Of a stretch of DNA of 64,000 bases, positions 16,217-26,181 are shown piece by piece (positions within the stretch are counted from its first letter, which is position 1; each line of letters begins with the position of its first letter). The DNA comes from an uncultured Paracoccaceae bacterium (lineage in GTDB: Bacteria; Pseudomonadota; Alphaproteobacteria; Rhodobacterales; Rhodobacteraceae). The notes beneath the pieces were generated by a model that saw only the letters and a list, made by a program, of their open reading frames with translations, was not told the DNA's origin and ran no database searches. The stretch is from the NCBI GenBank assembly GCA_947500825.1, contig CANMTR010000001.1:429897-493896 (forward strand), read 5' to 3'. The translations under genes were made by a program, and so were the position numbers.

Positions 16217-16995
16217 CGGGTGACCTTGGTAAAGAGGCGCTCGAAATTGGCCTCCGTCAGGGAGGCGAAATCCTCGTAGGTCAGGCCCAGCGCGTCGGCT
16301 CCGGCTTGCGCGGTATGGACGCTATAGGCCGGCTCGTTGCGCTTGCCGCGATGGGGCGGCGGCGCGAGGTAGGGGCTATCCGTCTCCACCAGGATACGGT
16401 CGCGGGGCGCGTCGGCGAAGATCTCGCGCAGGGCGGTGGACTTCTTGAAGGCGGTGATGCCCGACATCGACAGGTAGAAGCCCAGGTCGAGCGCCCGGCG
16501 GGCCAGCTCGGCCCCGGAGGAGAAGCAGTGCATGACGCAAGGATAGGCCCCTTTCGCATGTTCCTCCTCGAGGATGCGGGCCATGTCCTCGTCGGCGTCG
16601 CGGGAATGGATCACGAGGGGAAGCTGCGTCTGCCGAGCGGCCTCGATGTGGATGCGCAGGCTGCGCTGCTGCACCTCCTTCGTCTCGGCGGTGTAGTGGT
16701 AGTCCAGCCCGGTCTCGCCGATGGCGACGAATTTCGGGTGCTCAGCCAGGGCGGTCAGATCGCCCACCTCGACCATCGGCACGTCGGCCGCGCTCATCGG
16801 ATGGGTCCCGGCGGCCCACCAGACGGCCGGGTGCGCCTCGGCGATGGCGCGGACGCGGTCGGCGTTCTCGAGCTTGGTGCAGATCGTGACCATGCGATGC
16901 ACGCCTGCCCGGATCGCCCGGTCCACGATCTCGTCGCGCATCCCGTCGAAATCCGGAAAGTCCAGATGGCAGTGGCTGTCGGTGATCGCTGGCAT
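16213..16995 (-). CDS. tatD: TatD family metal-dependent DNase
   Basis: A 260-residue TatD/YcfH-type hydrolase. The metal ligands are visible: HCHLD at 8-12, GETGLDYHY, VIHSRDADED, MHCFSSG and VETDSPYLAPPPHRGKRNEP. Family members are 3'-5' exonucleases linked to DNA repair or RNA quality control. Three bases separate it from holB upstream, and its stop overlaps the PhnP-like ATG. It may be the YcfH paralogue rather than TatD proper, and no tatABC genes are nearby. Confidence 0.93.
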   Translation of the reverse strand: MPAITDSHCHLDFPDFDGMRDEIVDRAIRAGVHRMVTICTKLENADRVRAIAEAHPAVWWAAGTHPMSAADVPMVEVGDLTALAEHPKFVAIGETGLDYHYTAETKEVQQRSLRIHIEAARQTQLPLVIHSRDADEDMARILEEEHAKGAYPCVMHCFSSGAELARRALDLGFYLSMSGITAFKKSTALREIFADAPRDRILVETDSPYLAPPPHRGKRNEPAYSVHTAQAGADALGLTYEDFASLTEANFERLFTKVTR

Positions 16996-16998
16996 GTC

Positions 16999-18105
16999 CT
17001 AGCCGCGAAGGATCTCGCGGCCCGTCTGGTTGATCCTGAGGCCCGTATCTAGGACCAGTGCAGAAGGGTCAAGGTTGACCGCCCGGCCGTGGGCGATGCG
17101 CGACGAGAGCGTCTGGTGCAGCTCCGCCCAGATCCGTCCGGAGGCCGGGTCGGGCGCGAGGCGCGCCAGCACGCGCGCTTCGCCGGGCGTGGCTTCCGCC
17201 TCGGGTGGCAGGCCCGCCCCCTGGCGGGCCAATCGCGAGAGGAGAAGGTCGATGAGCCGCGCCGTGGTATCGAGTTTCGCCCGCCCGGCCGTCCCTGCCA
17301 ACCCCGAGGACAGGCCCTGGAGCCGGCCGCGATCCATGTCCGGAACGCCGTCGGCCAGAGCGGCGAGATCGGCGTAGATCCCGGGCCCGTCCTGCTGCAA
17401 CAGGCGCGCGGCCTCGCCCACCGACCCACCGGCGAGCTGGGCCAGCGCGGCGGGTTCGACCCTCGCGTCGAGCCCCGCGGCGGAGATGGCGCGCGTCAGG
17501 TCCTCGCCCGAGAGCGGCCTGCAATCGAGCCTGCGGCACCGCGATCGGATCGTGGGCAGGAGCCGCGCGGGCGCATGGGCCACGAGCAGGAACGTCGTCC
17601 GCGGCGGCGGCTCCTCCAGTAGTTTCAGGAGCGCGTTGGCAGCCTGGACGGTCATCTGATCGCAGGCGTCGATGATGATCGCGCGCCGCCGGCCGTCCGA
17701 CGCCGAGAGATGCAGGAAGTCGCGAAGGGACCGGGCCACGTCCACGGTGATGTCGCGCCGCTCCGTTCCCGTGTCGGGGTTGCGGGTGGGCCGCACCAGG
17801 AACAGGCCGGGATCGGAGAGGGCCTCGACGCGCACGGCCACGGGGTGGTCCGGAGCGACGTCGAGACTGCCGGCGGGGCCGGAACCGTCGTCCGCGAGCA
17901 GGAACCGGGCGATCCGCCAGGCGAGGGTCGCCTTCCCCACGCCCCTGGGGCCGGCGATCAGCCAGGCGTGGTGCAGCCGGTCGGAGGCGTGGGCCTCGAG
18001 GATGCGCGCCTCGGCGTCTTCCTGGCCGAAGAGCACCCGCGTCCGCCTCGGATGGGGCGTGCCCTCGACCCTGTCCGGCTCGTAGCTGTCGTCCCCCTCG
18101 CTCAT
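16999..18105 (-). CDS. holB: DNA polymerase III delta' subunit
   Basis: A 368-residue clamp-loader subunit. The P-loop region HHAWLIAGPRGVGKATLAWRIARFLL (about 45-70) is followed by the family segments RDITVDVARSLRDFLHLS and ACDQMTVQAANALLKLLEEPP, and LLPTIRSRCRRLDCRPL as sensor 1. The ATG overlaps the tmk stop by 4 bases (ATGA). The tmk-holB-tatD order is widely conserved in bacteria and supports the call. Confidence 0.94.
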   Translation of the reverse strand: MSEGDDSYEPDRVEGTPHPRRTRVLFGQEDAEARILEAHASDRLHHAWLIAGPRGVGKATLAWRIARFLLADDGSGPAGSLDVAPDHPVAVRVEALSDPGLFLVRPTRNPDTGTERRDITVDVARSLRDFLHLSASDGRRRAIIIDACDQMTVQAANALLKLLEEPPPRTTFLLVAHAPARLLPTIRSRCRRLDCRPLSGEDLTRAISAAGLDARVEPAALAQLAGGSVGEAARLLQQDGPGIYADLAALADGVPDMDRGRLQGLSSGLAGTAGRAKLDTTARLIDLLLSRLARQGAGLPPEAEATPGEARVLARLAPDPASGRIWAELHQTLSSRIAHGRAVNLDPSALVLDTGLRINQTGREILRG

Positions 18106-18713
18106 GGCAGGGCCTTGAGGACGGCGGCGGCGACCGCGTCCTCGGAGCGGTCGCCGTCGATCACGGCGATCCGGCCAGGCAGCCTCCGGGCGAGGTCCAG
18201 AAATCCCGTGCGCATCCGGCGCGCCATGTCGAGGCCGAAGTTCTCGAACCGTGTTTCGGCCCCTTCGCGGGCGAGGGCGCGGTCGAGCCCCCGCTCGGGG
18301 GGCATGTCGATGAGGAACGTGCGATCCGGCTCGATCCCGATCACCGCGTCGTGGAGCCGGTCCACGAGCCCGCCGAGATCGCCGCGCGTGATCCCCTGAT
18401 AGACCCGCGTCGAATCCGCGAACCGGTCGGAGACGACGACCGCGCCGCGCTCCAGCGCGGGCCGGATCACGCGCTCGACATGATCGCGCCGCGCGGCGGT
18501 GAACAGGAGAAGCTCCGTTTCCGCCGACCAGCGATCCGGGTCGCCCTCCAGCACCAGGCGGCGGATCTCCTCGGCGCCGGGGGAGCCGCCGGGTTCGCGC
18601 GTGAGAACGACCTCGCGGCCCCTGTCGAGCAGGTGGCCGGCGAGACGACGGGCCTGCGTGGACTTGCCGGACCCGTCGATCCCCTCGAAGCTGAGAAACA
18701 GGCCGGGCGTCAC
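18102..18713 (-). CDS. tmk: Thymidylate kinase
   Basis: A 203-residue dTMP kinase, which makes dTDP for DNA synthesis. Walker A GIDGSGKST is at 11-19, the DR motif appears as VVSDRFADST, and LTREPGGSPGAEEIRRLVLE matches the substrate-binding segment. Overlaps the carboxypeptidase gene upstream and holB downstream by 4 bases each, so expression is tightly coupled. Intact. Confidence 0.96.
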   Translation of the reverse strand: MTPGLFLSFEGIDGSGKSTQARRLAGHLLDRGREVVLTREPGGSPGAEEIRRLVLEGDPDRWSAETELLLFTAARRDHVERVIRPALERGAVVVSDRFADSTRVYQGITRGDLGGLVDRLHDAVIGIEPDRTFLIDMPPERGLDRALAREGAETRFENFGLDMARRMRTGFLDLARRLPGRIAVIDGDRSEDAVAAAVLKALP

Positions 18714-19891
18714 TCGACCGCCGTCTCGCCGCTCTCGCCCCCGCCGCGGGCGCGGTCGACGGCCATCCCGAGAAGCGTGGAGGCGGCGAGCTTCATGCGG
18801 GGGACGAAACCGCCCTCGGCCACCGCGTCGGCGGCGACGAGGGGCACCTCGGCATCCGGCATACCGGCCATCGACACGACGAGCGTTCCGACCTCCTCTC
18901 CTTTGGCGATGGGCGCGCGGAGGGGGGCGACGTAGCGCGCTTCGGCCGAGATGCCGTCCTGCTCCATGGCCGGCACGAGGAGGCTGGCGCCGTTGGCGGC
19001 GACCAGATCGACCTGGGGCCGGTCACCCAGCCACACGTCGGCGGTGACGACGCGCTCGCCTTCCTCCAGGAGGGTCTTCTGGACGAACTGTCTGAAGGCC
19101 CACGAGACGAGGCGCTCCGCCTCATCGGCTCGGGCGCGCTCGCTGTCGAGCCCGCTGATGACAAAGACGATCCGCCGGTCGCCCTGGGTGGCCGACCCGA
19201 CGAGCCCGTATCCGGCCTCTTGCGTGTGGCCCGTCTTGAGGCCGTCGGCGCCGATCCCCAGCCCCAGGAGGGGGTTGCGGTTGAAACGGTTCTGCGGTGC
19301 CCGGTTGTCGAAGGCGAACTCCTTCTGGGAGAAGTAACCGTAAAGGTCCGGGAACTCGGTCACGAGCCGGGTGGCGAGGATGCCGAGATCGCGTGCCGAC
19401 ATCCGGTGATCCGGGTGCGGCCAGCCGCTGGCATTGGCCAGCGTCGTCTGGGACATGCCGAGGTCGCGGGCGCGCTCGGTCATCAGGCGGGCGAAGGAGG
19501 CTTCCGAGCCCGCCAGCCCCTCGGCCACGACGACGCAGGCATCGTTGCCCGACATCACGATGATGCCCTGGATCAGCTCCTCGACCGTGGGACGGTCCCG
19601 TTCGTTGAGGAACATGGTCGAGCCGCCCATCTCCCTGGCGCGGGTGCTGACGCCGAACCGCGTGTCCATGTCGACGCGGTCATCGCGCAGCGCCTCGAAT
19701 AGCATGTTGATCGTCATCAGCTTGGACATGGAGGCCGGCGGGATCGGCATGTCGGCGTTCTTGTCGAGGAGGACGGTGTCCGTCGTCACGTCGTAGACAT
19801 AGGCCGCGCGTGCCTGCGTCTCGAACGCATTGGCTGGCAGGGCGAGGAGGAGCGTTAGGCAAGCGGCGGCGGCGAGGCGGATCGTCAGCAT
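18710..19891 (-). CDS. Exported D-alanyl-D-alanine carboxypeptidase
   Basis: A 393-residue low-molecular-weight penicillin-binding protein (DacA/DacC-like, S11 family) that trims the terminal D-Ala from peptidoglycan peptides. The signal peptide is MLTIRLAAAACLTLLLALPANA. The three active-site motifs are present: SMSK at 54-57, SGN at 114-116 and KTG at 219-221. A C-terminal domain follows the catalytic part and the protein ends with a basic, amphipathic stretch that can anchor it to the membrane. The ATG fits the signal peptide; an upstream GTG at 19936 would add 15 residues before it and is unlikely. Confidence 0.94.
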   Translation of the reverse strand: MLTIRLAAAACLTLLLALPANAFETQARAAYVYDVTTDTVLLDKNADMPIPPASMSKLMTINMLFEALRDDRVDMDTRFGVSTRAREMGGSTMFLNERDRPTVEELIQGIIVMSGNDACVVVAEGLAGSEASFARLMTERARDLGMSQTTLANASGWPHPDHRMSARDLGILATRLVTEFPDLYGYFSQKEFAFDNRAPQNRFNRNPLLGLGIGADGLKTGHTQEAGYGLVGSATQGDRRIVFVISGLDSERARADEAERLVSWAFRQFVQKTLLEEGERVVTADVWLGDRPQVDLVAANGASLLVPAMEQDGISAEARYVAPLRAPIAKGEEVGTLVVSMAGMPDAEVPLVAADAVAEGGFVPRMKLAASTLLGMAVDRARGGGESGETAVE

Positions 19892-19932
19892 GGGGCGGGG
19901 TCCCTCGTATGGAGCGAAGAAAACGGGCTCAG

Positions 19933-20364
19933 TCACCGGAATAGGCCACAGGTCCGGTGCCGCGGGTCACGGTCTCGCGACCGGTTGACGACGTGACCTC
20001 GAGCGGTGCCTGCGCGCATGCCGAACGCGGCTGCGGCGCCGGAACTGTCCTGGAAGGGCGGGCCGGGCAGGTCGCCGTCGCGCCGGTGGAGCGCACTTTC
20101 CACGCGACGCCGGGTGCGGGTGTCGCGGATCACGACGCGGCGGGGCGACCCTGTTTCGGGATGCGCGATCCGAACGGCGCCCAGGGACGGTCGCCCGCCC
20201 CACGCAGCGTCGGCCGCCTCCGAGAAGACGGAAGGCGCGGGCCGTGCCGCGAACGCGGAGGCGGCCCGGTTGGCCGGCCCCTCGGCACCCGCGGAAGTTG
20301 CAAGACAGGTCGCCGAGAGCAGGGAAGGGGGCCTTGGCCGGCCCCCGCGTATCCACTCCGCCAT
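19933..20364 (-). CDS. Hypothetical secreted protein upstream of the carboxypeptidase
   Basis: A 143-residue protein of unknown function. Support for a real gene: a near-perfect ribosome binding site (AGGAGGGG) 4 bases before the ATG, a position 41 bases upstream of the carboxypeptidase in the same direction, and a possible signal sequence ending in SAGA-EGPA. The central part reads RRVVIRDTRTRRRVESALHR, and LPGPPFQDSSGAAAAFGMRAGTA looks faintly like the RlpA/double-psi barrel fold. This resemblance is weak. In relatives this position often holds an RlpA or SPOR-domain cell-wall protein. Arginine content is high, so a degraded gene is possible. Confidence 0.5.
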   Translation of the reverse strand: MAEWIRGGRPRPPSLLSATCLATSAGAEGPANRAASAFAARPAPSVFSEAADAAWGGRPSLGAVRIAHPETGSPRRVVIRDTRTRRRVESALHRRDGDLPGPPFQDSSGAAAAFGMRAGTARGHVVNRSRDRDPRHRTCGLFR

Positions 20365-20446
20365 CGTCCCCTCCTGCGCAATCCGGTCGCCGCCGTCACC
20401 ATAGACGCGCGGGACCGGACGGGAAAGCGCCGAGGCGGCGCTCCCC

Positions 20447-21742
20447 CTAGCGGTTTTCGACGTCGACGTAGTTCCGGTAGGTCTCGCCGAGATACAACTG
20501 CCGCGGGCGACCGATCCGGTGCTGCGGGTCCGAGATCTGCTCTTTCCACTGGCTGATCCAGCCAACCGTCCGCGCAAGTGCGAAGATCGGCGTGAACATC
20601 GATTGCGGGAAGCCCATCGCATCGAGGATGATGCCGGAATAGAAATCGACGTTCGGGAACAGCTTCTTCTCGATGAAGTAGTCGTCCTCGAGAGCGATCC
20701 GCTCCAGTTCCTTGGCGGTCTGAAGCGTCGGGTTGTTCTCGATCCCGAGGAGATCGAGCACCTCGTCGGCGGACTGCTTCATGACCTGCGCGCGCGGGTC
20801 GTGGTTCTTGTAGACACGGTGCCCGAAGCCCATGAGGCGGAACGGGTCGTTCTTGTCCTTCGCGCGCTCGATGTATTCGGGGATCTGGTCCGGTGTTCCG
20901 ATCTCGCGCAGCATCTCGAGGCAGGCCTGGTTGGCACCACCGTGGGCGGGACCCCACAGGCAGGCGATGCCGGCGGCGATACAGGCGAACGGGTTGGCAC
21001 CCGAGGACGAGGCCAGACGCACCGTGGAGGTGGAGGCGTTCTGCTCGTGGTCGGCGTGCAGGGTGAAGATCCGGTCCATGGCGCGGGACAGGATCGGGTT
21101 GACCACGTAATCCTCGGCCGGGACGGAGAAGCACATCCGCAGGAAGTTCGACGCGTAGTCGAGGTCGTTCCGGGGATATACGAAGGGCTGGCCGATGGAA
21201 TACTTGTAGGCCCAGGCCGCGATCGTCGGCATCTTGGCGATGAGGCGGATCGAGGCGACCTCGCGCTGCCACGGGTCCGAGATGTCGGTGCTGTCGTGGT
21301 AGAAGGCCGACATGGCGCCCACCACACCCACCATCACCGCCATCGGGTGCGCGTCGCGGCGGAAGCCACGGAAGAAGTACACCATCTGCTCATGGAGCAT
21401 GGTGTGGTTGGTGACGCGCTGCTCGAAATCCTCGATCTGGTCGGCGGTGGGCAGCTCGCCGTAGAGCAGGAGGTAGCACACCTCGAGGAAGTGCGATTTC
21501 TGCGCCAGTTGATCGATCGGATAGCCGCGGTGCAGCAGTTCGCCCTTGTCGCCGTCGATGAACGTGATCGTCGAGTCGCAGGCCGCCGTCGAGGTGAAGC
21601 CCGGATCGTAGGTGAACACGCCCGCCTCCGAGTAGAGCTTGCGCATGTCGATCACGTCGGGACCGGCGGTGGGGGAGTGCATCGGCAGGTCGAAGTCCTT
21701 GCCGTCGAAACTCAGTTTCGCCGTCTTGCTGTCATCGGCCAT
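20447..21742 (-). CDS. gltA: Citrate synthase
   Basis: A 431-residue type II citrate synthase, condensing acetyl-CoA and oxaloacetate at the entry of the TCA cycle. Family segments are [34 protein letters not shown], the catalytic [15 protein letters not shown] and [10 protein letters not shown], and [13 protein letters not shown]. Length matches the Gram-negative hexameric form, which is usually inhibited by NADH. The ATG yields [14 protein letters not shown]; nine further upstream codons lack support. It lies 51 bases downstream of gltX. Confidence 0.97.
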   Translation of the reverse strand: MADDSKTAKLSFDGKDFDLPMHSPTAGPDVIDMRKLYSEAGVFTYDPGFTSTAACDSTITFIDGDKGELLHRGYPIDQLAQKSHFLEVCYLLLYGELPTADQIEDFEQRVTNHTMLHEQMVYFFRGFRRDAHPMAVMVGVVGAMSAFYHDSTDISDPWQREVASIRLIAKMPTIAAWAYKYSIGQPFVYPRNDLDYASNFLRMCFSVPAEDYVVNPILSRAMDRIFTLHADHEQNASTSTVRLASSSGANPFACIAAGIACLWGPAHGGANQACLEMLREIGTPDQIPEYIERAKDKNDPFRLMGFGHRVYKNHDPRAQVMKQSADEVLDLLGIENNPTLQTAKELERIALEDDYFIEKKLFPNVDFYSGIILDAMGFPQSMFTPIFALARTVGWISQWKEQISDPQHRIGRPRQLYLGETYRNYVDVENR

Positions 21743-21793
21743 GTTTCGAAATCCCTTCCTGTACTGCACGATCGGCGGATCGCCGACCCGATC

Positions 21794-23218
21794 TCAAACC
21801 TCTGCCCCCGAACTCTCTGCCGCCTTCCGTATGCGGGCGAGGGACTCGCCGCGACCGAGGACGGTCATCATGTCGAAGACACTGGGTGTTGCAGCGCGTC
21901 CGGCGAGCGCGGCCCGCAGGGGAGCGGCGATCTTTCCGAGCCCGAGGCCGCGTTCTTCGGCGATCCGGGCGGCCACAGCCTCCAATTCATCGCGGGTCCA
22001 AGTAGCATTGTGCAGGTGCGGCGTCAAATCCGAGAGGATCTCGCGGCCCTCGGGGCCGAGGGCCTTTGCGGCTTTCGGTTCGACATCTATGGGCCGCTCG
22101 GCGAGGGCGAAATGCGCCTTCTCGATCAGGTCCGGCAGCTTCTTCGCGCGGTCCTTGGCCAGCGGCAGGGCGCGGGAGAGGGCGTCTCGCTCCCCCTCCC
22201 CGAGGGGCGCGAGCCCGGCGGCGGCACGCCAGGCGGCGACGGCATCCAGGAGCGCGTCGTCCGACATGGAGGCGATATGACGCGAGGAGACGTGGTCGAG
22301 CTTCTTGAAGTCGAGCCGGGCCGGTGAGCGCCCGATCCCGTCGATCCCGAACCAGCCGATGGCCTCCTCGGTGGTGAACACCTCGTCGTCGCCATGGCTC
22401 CAGCCGAGGCGGGCGAGGTAGTTGCGCATCGCCGGCGCGGGGTAGCCCATGGCCACGTAGTCCTCGACGCCGAGCGCCCCGTGGCGCTTGGACAGCTTTT
22501 TCCCATCCTCGCCGTGGATCAGGGGAATATGGGCCATGACGGGCGTGTCCCAGCCCATCGCCTCGTAGACGAGATTCTGCCGCGCGGCATTGTTGAGGTG
22601 GTCGTCGCCGCGGATCACGTGGGTCACCCCCATGTCGTGATCGTCGACGACAACGGCCAGCATGTAGGTGGGCGTGCCGTCCGAGCGCAGGACGATCATG
22701 TCGTCGATCTGGTCGTTCCGGAACCGCACCTGGCCCTGGACTGCGTCCTCGATCACCGCCTCCCCCTCGAGCGGCGCCTTGACCCGGATGACATGGGGGG
22801 CGTCCGGGTGGGTCGCCGGGTCCGCGTCGCGCCAGGGCGAGCGGAACAGGGTCGAGCGGCCCTCGGCCCGGGCGGCCTCGCGGAAGGCCTCGATCTCCTC
22901 CTGGGAGGCGAAGCACTTGTAGGCCGTCCCGGCCGCGAGCATGTGGCGCGCGACCTCGGCGTGGCGCTCCGCGCCCGCGGCCTGGCTGACCGCGTCGCCA
23001 TCCCAGTCGAGGCCCAGCCATTCCAGCCCCGACAAGATCGCCGCCGTCGCTTCGGGCGTGGAGCGGGCGCGGTCCGTGTCCTCGATCCGCAGGAGGAACC
23101 TGCCGCCACGGTTGCGGGCGAAGAGCCAGTTGAACAGCGCCGTCCGGGCCCCGCCGATATGGAGAAACCCGGTGGGAGACGGCGCGAACCGCGTCACGAC
23201 GGGAGTGGCGTTAACCAT
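21794..23218 (-). CDS. gltX: Glutamyl-tRNA synthetase
   Basis: A 474-residue class I synthetase charging tRNA-Glu. The N-terminus [24 protein letters not shown] carries the HIGH-type motif (HIGG, 20-23), and [11 protein letters not shown] is the KMSKS equivalent. The anticodon-binding domain follows. The open frame runs about 240 codons further upstream, but that part overlaps comEC on the other strand and is Arg/Pro-rich; the ATG before [14 protein letters not shown] is clearly right. Divergent from comEC with a 65-base gap. Relatives often carry two gltX paralogues. Confidence 0.96.
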   Translation of the reverse strand: MVNATPVVTRFAPSPTGFLHIGGARTALFNWLFARNRGGRFLLRIEDTDRARSTPEATAAILSGLEWLGLDWDGDAVSQAAGAERHAEVARHMLAAGTAYKCFASQEEIEAFREAARAEGRSTLFRSPWRDADPATHPDAPHVIRVKAPLEGEAVIEDAVQGQVRFRNDQIDDMIVLRSDGTPTYMLAVVVDDHDMGVTHVIRGDDHLNNAARQNLVYEAMGWDTPVMAHIPLIHGEDGKKLSKRHGALGVEDYVAMGYPAPAMRNYLARLGWSHGDDEVFTTEEAIGWFGIDGIGRSPARLDFKKLDHVSSRHIASMSDDALLDAVAAWRAAAGLAPLGEGERDALSRALPLAKDRAKKLPDLIEKAHFALAERPIDVEPKAAKALGPEGREILSDLTPHLHNATWTRDELEAVAARIAEERGLGLGKIAAPLRAALAGRAATPSVFDMMTVLGRGESLARIRKAAESSGAEV

Positions 23219-23283
23219 GGGGTAACCATTCTCGGAGAGATCTTCGCGGGCGGGTCTATTCAATCGACGATGGGAGAACAAGG

Positions 23284-25374
23284 GTGACGGACCGCCTGGC
23301 CAGACTGAGGCTGGACGCGCAGCGTGGCGGTCTTTTCCTCTGGTCGCCGGTCTGTCTCGGGGTGGGGATCGGCCTTTACCTCGCGTTGCCTGCCGAACCT
23401 TCGGGAATGGCCTGGGTCGTCCTGGCGATTGCCCTTGCCTGCGGCGCGGTGGCGCTGGTCGCGGGGCTCTGGCGGTGGCCGCCGGCGATCGGGATCGTGC
23501 TCGTCGCCTTGGGTTTCGCCGTGGGGGGCGTGCGCAACTGGCAGGTCGCCGCACCGGTCCTCGATTTTCGGTATTACGGGGCGGTAGAGGGCCGGATCGT
23601 CGAGATCGACCGCTCCGCGAGCGAGAAGCCGCGCCTGACCCTCGACCGTGTCGTGCTGGAGCGCATGGATCCCGACGACATCCCCGCCAGGGTGCGCCTG
23701 TCGCTTCACGGCGAGCAGTCGTGGCTTGACCCCCGGCCGGGCCAGCGCATCGCGGTGACCGCCTTCCTGTCGCCGCCCCAGGGGCCGGTGGAGCCAGGGG
23801 GCTTCGACTTTCAGCGCATGGCGTGGTTCGAGCGGCTGGGCGCGGTGGGATACGCTCGCACGCCCGCCCTGTTGATGGAGCCTTCGGGCAGGGCGCTTCG
23901 CATCGACCGGCTGCGCGACCGTATCGCCCGCTACGTCCGGACACATCTGCCCGGCGAGGAGGGCGCGATCGCGGTGGCTCTGACCACCGGTGACCGATCC
24001 GGCCTGTCGCAGGAGACGCTGCAGGACCTTCGCGACGCCAACCTCGCGCATCTCCTGGCGATCTCGGGTCTTCACATGGGGATTCTGACGGGGGTGGTCT
24101 TCGGCGCCGCGCGCATTTTGCTCGCGGCCGTGCCGGGCCCGGCGCTGAACTGGCCCGCGAAATCCCTCGCCGCAGTGATCGCGATCGGGGCGGGGGCGTT
24201 CTACCTCGCCCTGTCGGGGGGAAACGTGGCCACGCAACGCGCCTTCATCATGGCCACTGTGGTCCTGGTGGCGGTGATTCTGGGGCGCCGGGCCCTGACC
24301 CTGCGTGCCGTGGCAATCGCCGCGCTGATCGTGCTGACCTTCCGGCCGGAGGCCCTGTCGGGGCCGGGGTTCCAGATGTCGTTCGCCGCGACGACGGCGC
24401 TCGTCGTCGTGTACCGCCTCCTGCGCAACCGGCTGGGCCCGGGACGGCCCGGGCCGGTGCGTTTCGCGTCATCGCTGGTCCTGTCGTCCGCGATCGCGGG
24501 CGCGGCGACGGCGCCCTTCGCCGCCGCCCATTTCAACCAGGTGTCCCAATACGGGCTCCTAGCGAACGTCCTGTCGGTTCCGCTCATGGGATCGGTGCTG
24601 ATGCCCGCGGCCGTGTTGGCAGCCGTTCTGGCGCCCCTGGGCCTGGCCTGGATCGGCCTCGAGATCATGGCGCCTGCAATCCGCTGGATCCTGGGCGTGG
24701 CGAACTGGGTCGCGGGGCTGGAGGGAGCGACGATCCCGGTTCCGAGCCCCGGCGAGGCAGTGCTGCCCCTGATCGCGGTGGGATCGCTCTGGGCGATCCT
24801 CTGGCGGGGGCGTTGGGCCATGGCGGGGGCGGCACCGGTGGTCTGCGCCTTCGCCCTGTGGACCGCGTCCTCCCGGCCGGATGTCCTGATCGACGCGTCA
24901 GGCGGCCTGATCGGGGTGATGGGCCCGGAGGGCCGCGTGCTGTCGAAACCCAGGGGCGCCGGATTCGCGGCGCGCGTCTGGCTGGAGAACGACGGCGACT
25001 CCGTCGATCAGGAGGCCGCAGCGGCGCGTCCGGGCCTGGAGCGCGATGGCGATACCTTGTGGGCCCGCGTGGGCGACGTGGAGATATGGCACGTGTTTGG
25101 CAGGGGCGGGGCGGAGCGCGCCGCGGCGGCCTGCCGACCCGGTCGCATCGTGGTCACGACCGCCGATGTCGAGGCGACCGAAGATTGCGTGATGCTGGAC
25201 GAGACCGCCTTGCGCGAAACCGGTTCGGTCTCGGTAAGGGCGACGGAAGATGGGGTGCTTATCTCGACGGCGGCGGAGCATGCCGGGTCACGGCCCTGGA
25301 GCCGGGGCCCGGCGGATATGGGTGTGCCATTGGTGCCGGTCGATCGCCTCGTCGCGCAGTTGGACAAATTCTGA
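23284..25374 (+). CDS. comEC: ComEC/Rec2-type DNA uptake channel protein
   Basis: A 696-residue polytopic membrane protein that carries single-stranded DNA across the inner membrane in competence. An N-terminal membrane and DUF4131-type region precedes the Competence domain, with [34 protein letters not shown] at about 235-265 and many helices after it. The C-terminal 150 residues are soluble but show no HxHxDH motif, so the metallo-beta-lactamase domain of longer ComEC proteins is missing or degenerate, as in many alphaproteobacteria. It uses a GTG start. In Rhodobacter, ComEC is required to take up DNA delivered by gene transfer agents, which matters because a GTA cluster lies 11 kb away. 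Confidence 0.9.
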   Translation: MTDRLARLRLDAQRGGLFLWSPVCLGVGIGLYLALPAEPSGMAWVVLAIALACGAVALVAGLWRWPPAIGIVLVALGFAVGGVRNWQVAAPVLDFRYYGAVEGRIVEIDRSASEKPRLTLDRVVLERMDPDDIPARVRLSLHGEQSWLDPRPGQRIAVTAFLSPPQGPVEPGGFDFQRMAWFERLGAVGYARTPALLMEPSGRALRIDRLRDRIARYVRTHLPGEEGAIAVALTTGDRSGLSQETLQDLRDANLAHLLAISGLHMGILTGVVFGAARILLAAVPGPALNWPAKSLAAVIAIGAGAFYLALSGGNVATQRAFIMATVVLVAVILGRRALTLRAVAIAALIVLTFRPEALSGPGFQMSFAATTALVVVYRLLRNRLGPGRPGPVRFASSLVLSSAIAGAATAPFAAAHFNQVSQYGLLANVLSVPLMGSVLMPAAVLAAVLAPLGLAWIGLEIMAPAIRWILGVANWVAGLEGATIPVPSPGEAVLPLIAVGSLWAILWRGRWAMAGAAPVVCAFALWTASSRPDVLIDASGGLIGVMGPEGRVLSKPRGAGFAARVWLENDGDSVDQEAAAARPGLERDGDTLWARVGDVEIWHVFGRGGAERAAAACRPGRIVVTTADVEATEDCVMLDETALRETGSVSVRATEDGVLISTAAEHAGSRPWSRGPADMGVPLVPVDRLVAQLDKF

Positions 25375-25395
25375 GGAAATGGCCTCCGGCGGCGC

Positions 25396-26088
25396 TCAGT
25401 ATGTACGGATCAGACCGGTGAGCTTGCCCTGGACCTCGATCTGGTCGGCGCGGAAGGTGCGCGTCTCGTAGGCCGGGTTGGCCGCCTCGAGCGCGATGGA
25501 CTGGCCGGTGCGGCGGAACCGCTTCAGGGTCGCCTCGTATCCCTCGACCACGGCCACGACGATGTCGCCGTTCTCGGCCGCCGAGGTTTCCCGGATCACG
25601 ACCACGTCGCCGTCGTTGATGCCCGCTTCTGTCATCGAATCGCCACGGACCTCGAGCGCGTAATAGTCACCCTGGCCGGAGAGCATCTGGCCCGGGATTG
25701 CCACGTTGTGGGAAACGTCCGAGATGGCCTCGATCGGGACGCCGGCGGCGATGCGGCCGCGGACCGGCAGTTCCACCGCATGGACCTGCGCGGCGGCGGG
25801 CATCGGCGCGTCGCTCTCCACGGCGTGGGGCGAGAAATCTCTATCAGTCTTGGTCGCGGGCATCTGCTCGATGGATTCGGGCAGCTTCACGATCTCGATT
25901 GCGCGGGCCCGGTGGGCGAGACGGCGAATGAAGCCGCGTTCCTCCAGAGCGGTGATCAGGCGATGGATGCCCGACTTGGATCTGAGGTCCAGCGCCTCCT
26001 TCATCTCGTCGAAGGAGGGCGGCACACCGTCCCGTTGCATCCGTCCATTGATGAATGACAGCAGTTCCAGCTGCTTGCGGGTGAGCAT
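25396..26088 (-). CDS. lexA: LexA repressor
   Basis: A 230-residue SOS repressor. The N-terminal winged helix starts [33 protein letters not shown]. The RecA-stimulated self-cleavage site is Ala115-Gly116 (RIAAGVP), with catalytic Ser151 (GDSMTEAG) and Lys189 (YEATLKRF). A linker longer than in E. coli is usual for alphaproteobacteria. The ATG is preceded by an alphaproteobacterial LexA box, so the gene is autoregulated. It converges with comEC (21-base gap) and is the last gene after trpC-moaC-moeA but has its own promoter. Confidence 0.97.
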   Translation of the reverse strand: MLTRKQLELLSFINGRMQRDGVPPSFDEMKEALDLRSKSGIHRLITALEERGFIRRLAHRARAIEIVKLPESIEQMPATKTDRDFSPHAVESDAPMPAAAQVHAVELPVRGRIAAGVPIEAISDVSHNVAIPGQMLSGQGDYYALEVRGDSMTEAGINDGDVVVIRETSAAENGDIVVAVVEGYEATLKRFRRTGQSIALEAANPAYETRTFRADQIEVQGKLTGLIRTY

Positions 26089-26117
26089 CGGCGGGCCTCG
26101 ATCATCCATGTTGCGCT

Positions 26118-26149
26118 TATGTTCTGCCAGTGTTCACGCTACGTGTCAA
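26118..26149 (-). promoter_or_regulatory. lexA promoter with SOS box
   Basis: Read on the plus strand, GTTC (26121-26124), seven bases, GTTC (26132-26135) exactly matches the direct-repeat LexA box of alphaproteobacteria (GTTC-N7-GTTC). On the minus strand a TTGACA -35 element (26149-26144) lies just upstream, and a weak -10 (around 26125-26118) overlaps the box, so LexA bound here would block the promoter. It lies 33 bases before the lexA ATG. Confidence 0.85.
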
Positions 26150-26181
26150 ACAGGATGCCGCGCGGGTCGCCCGGGGTGCGG

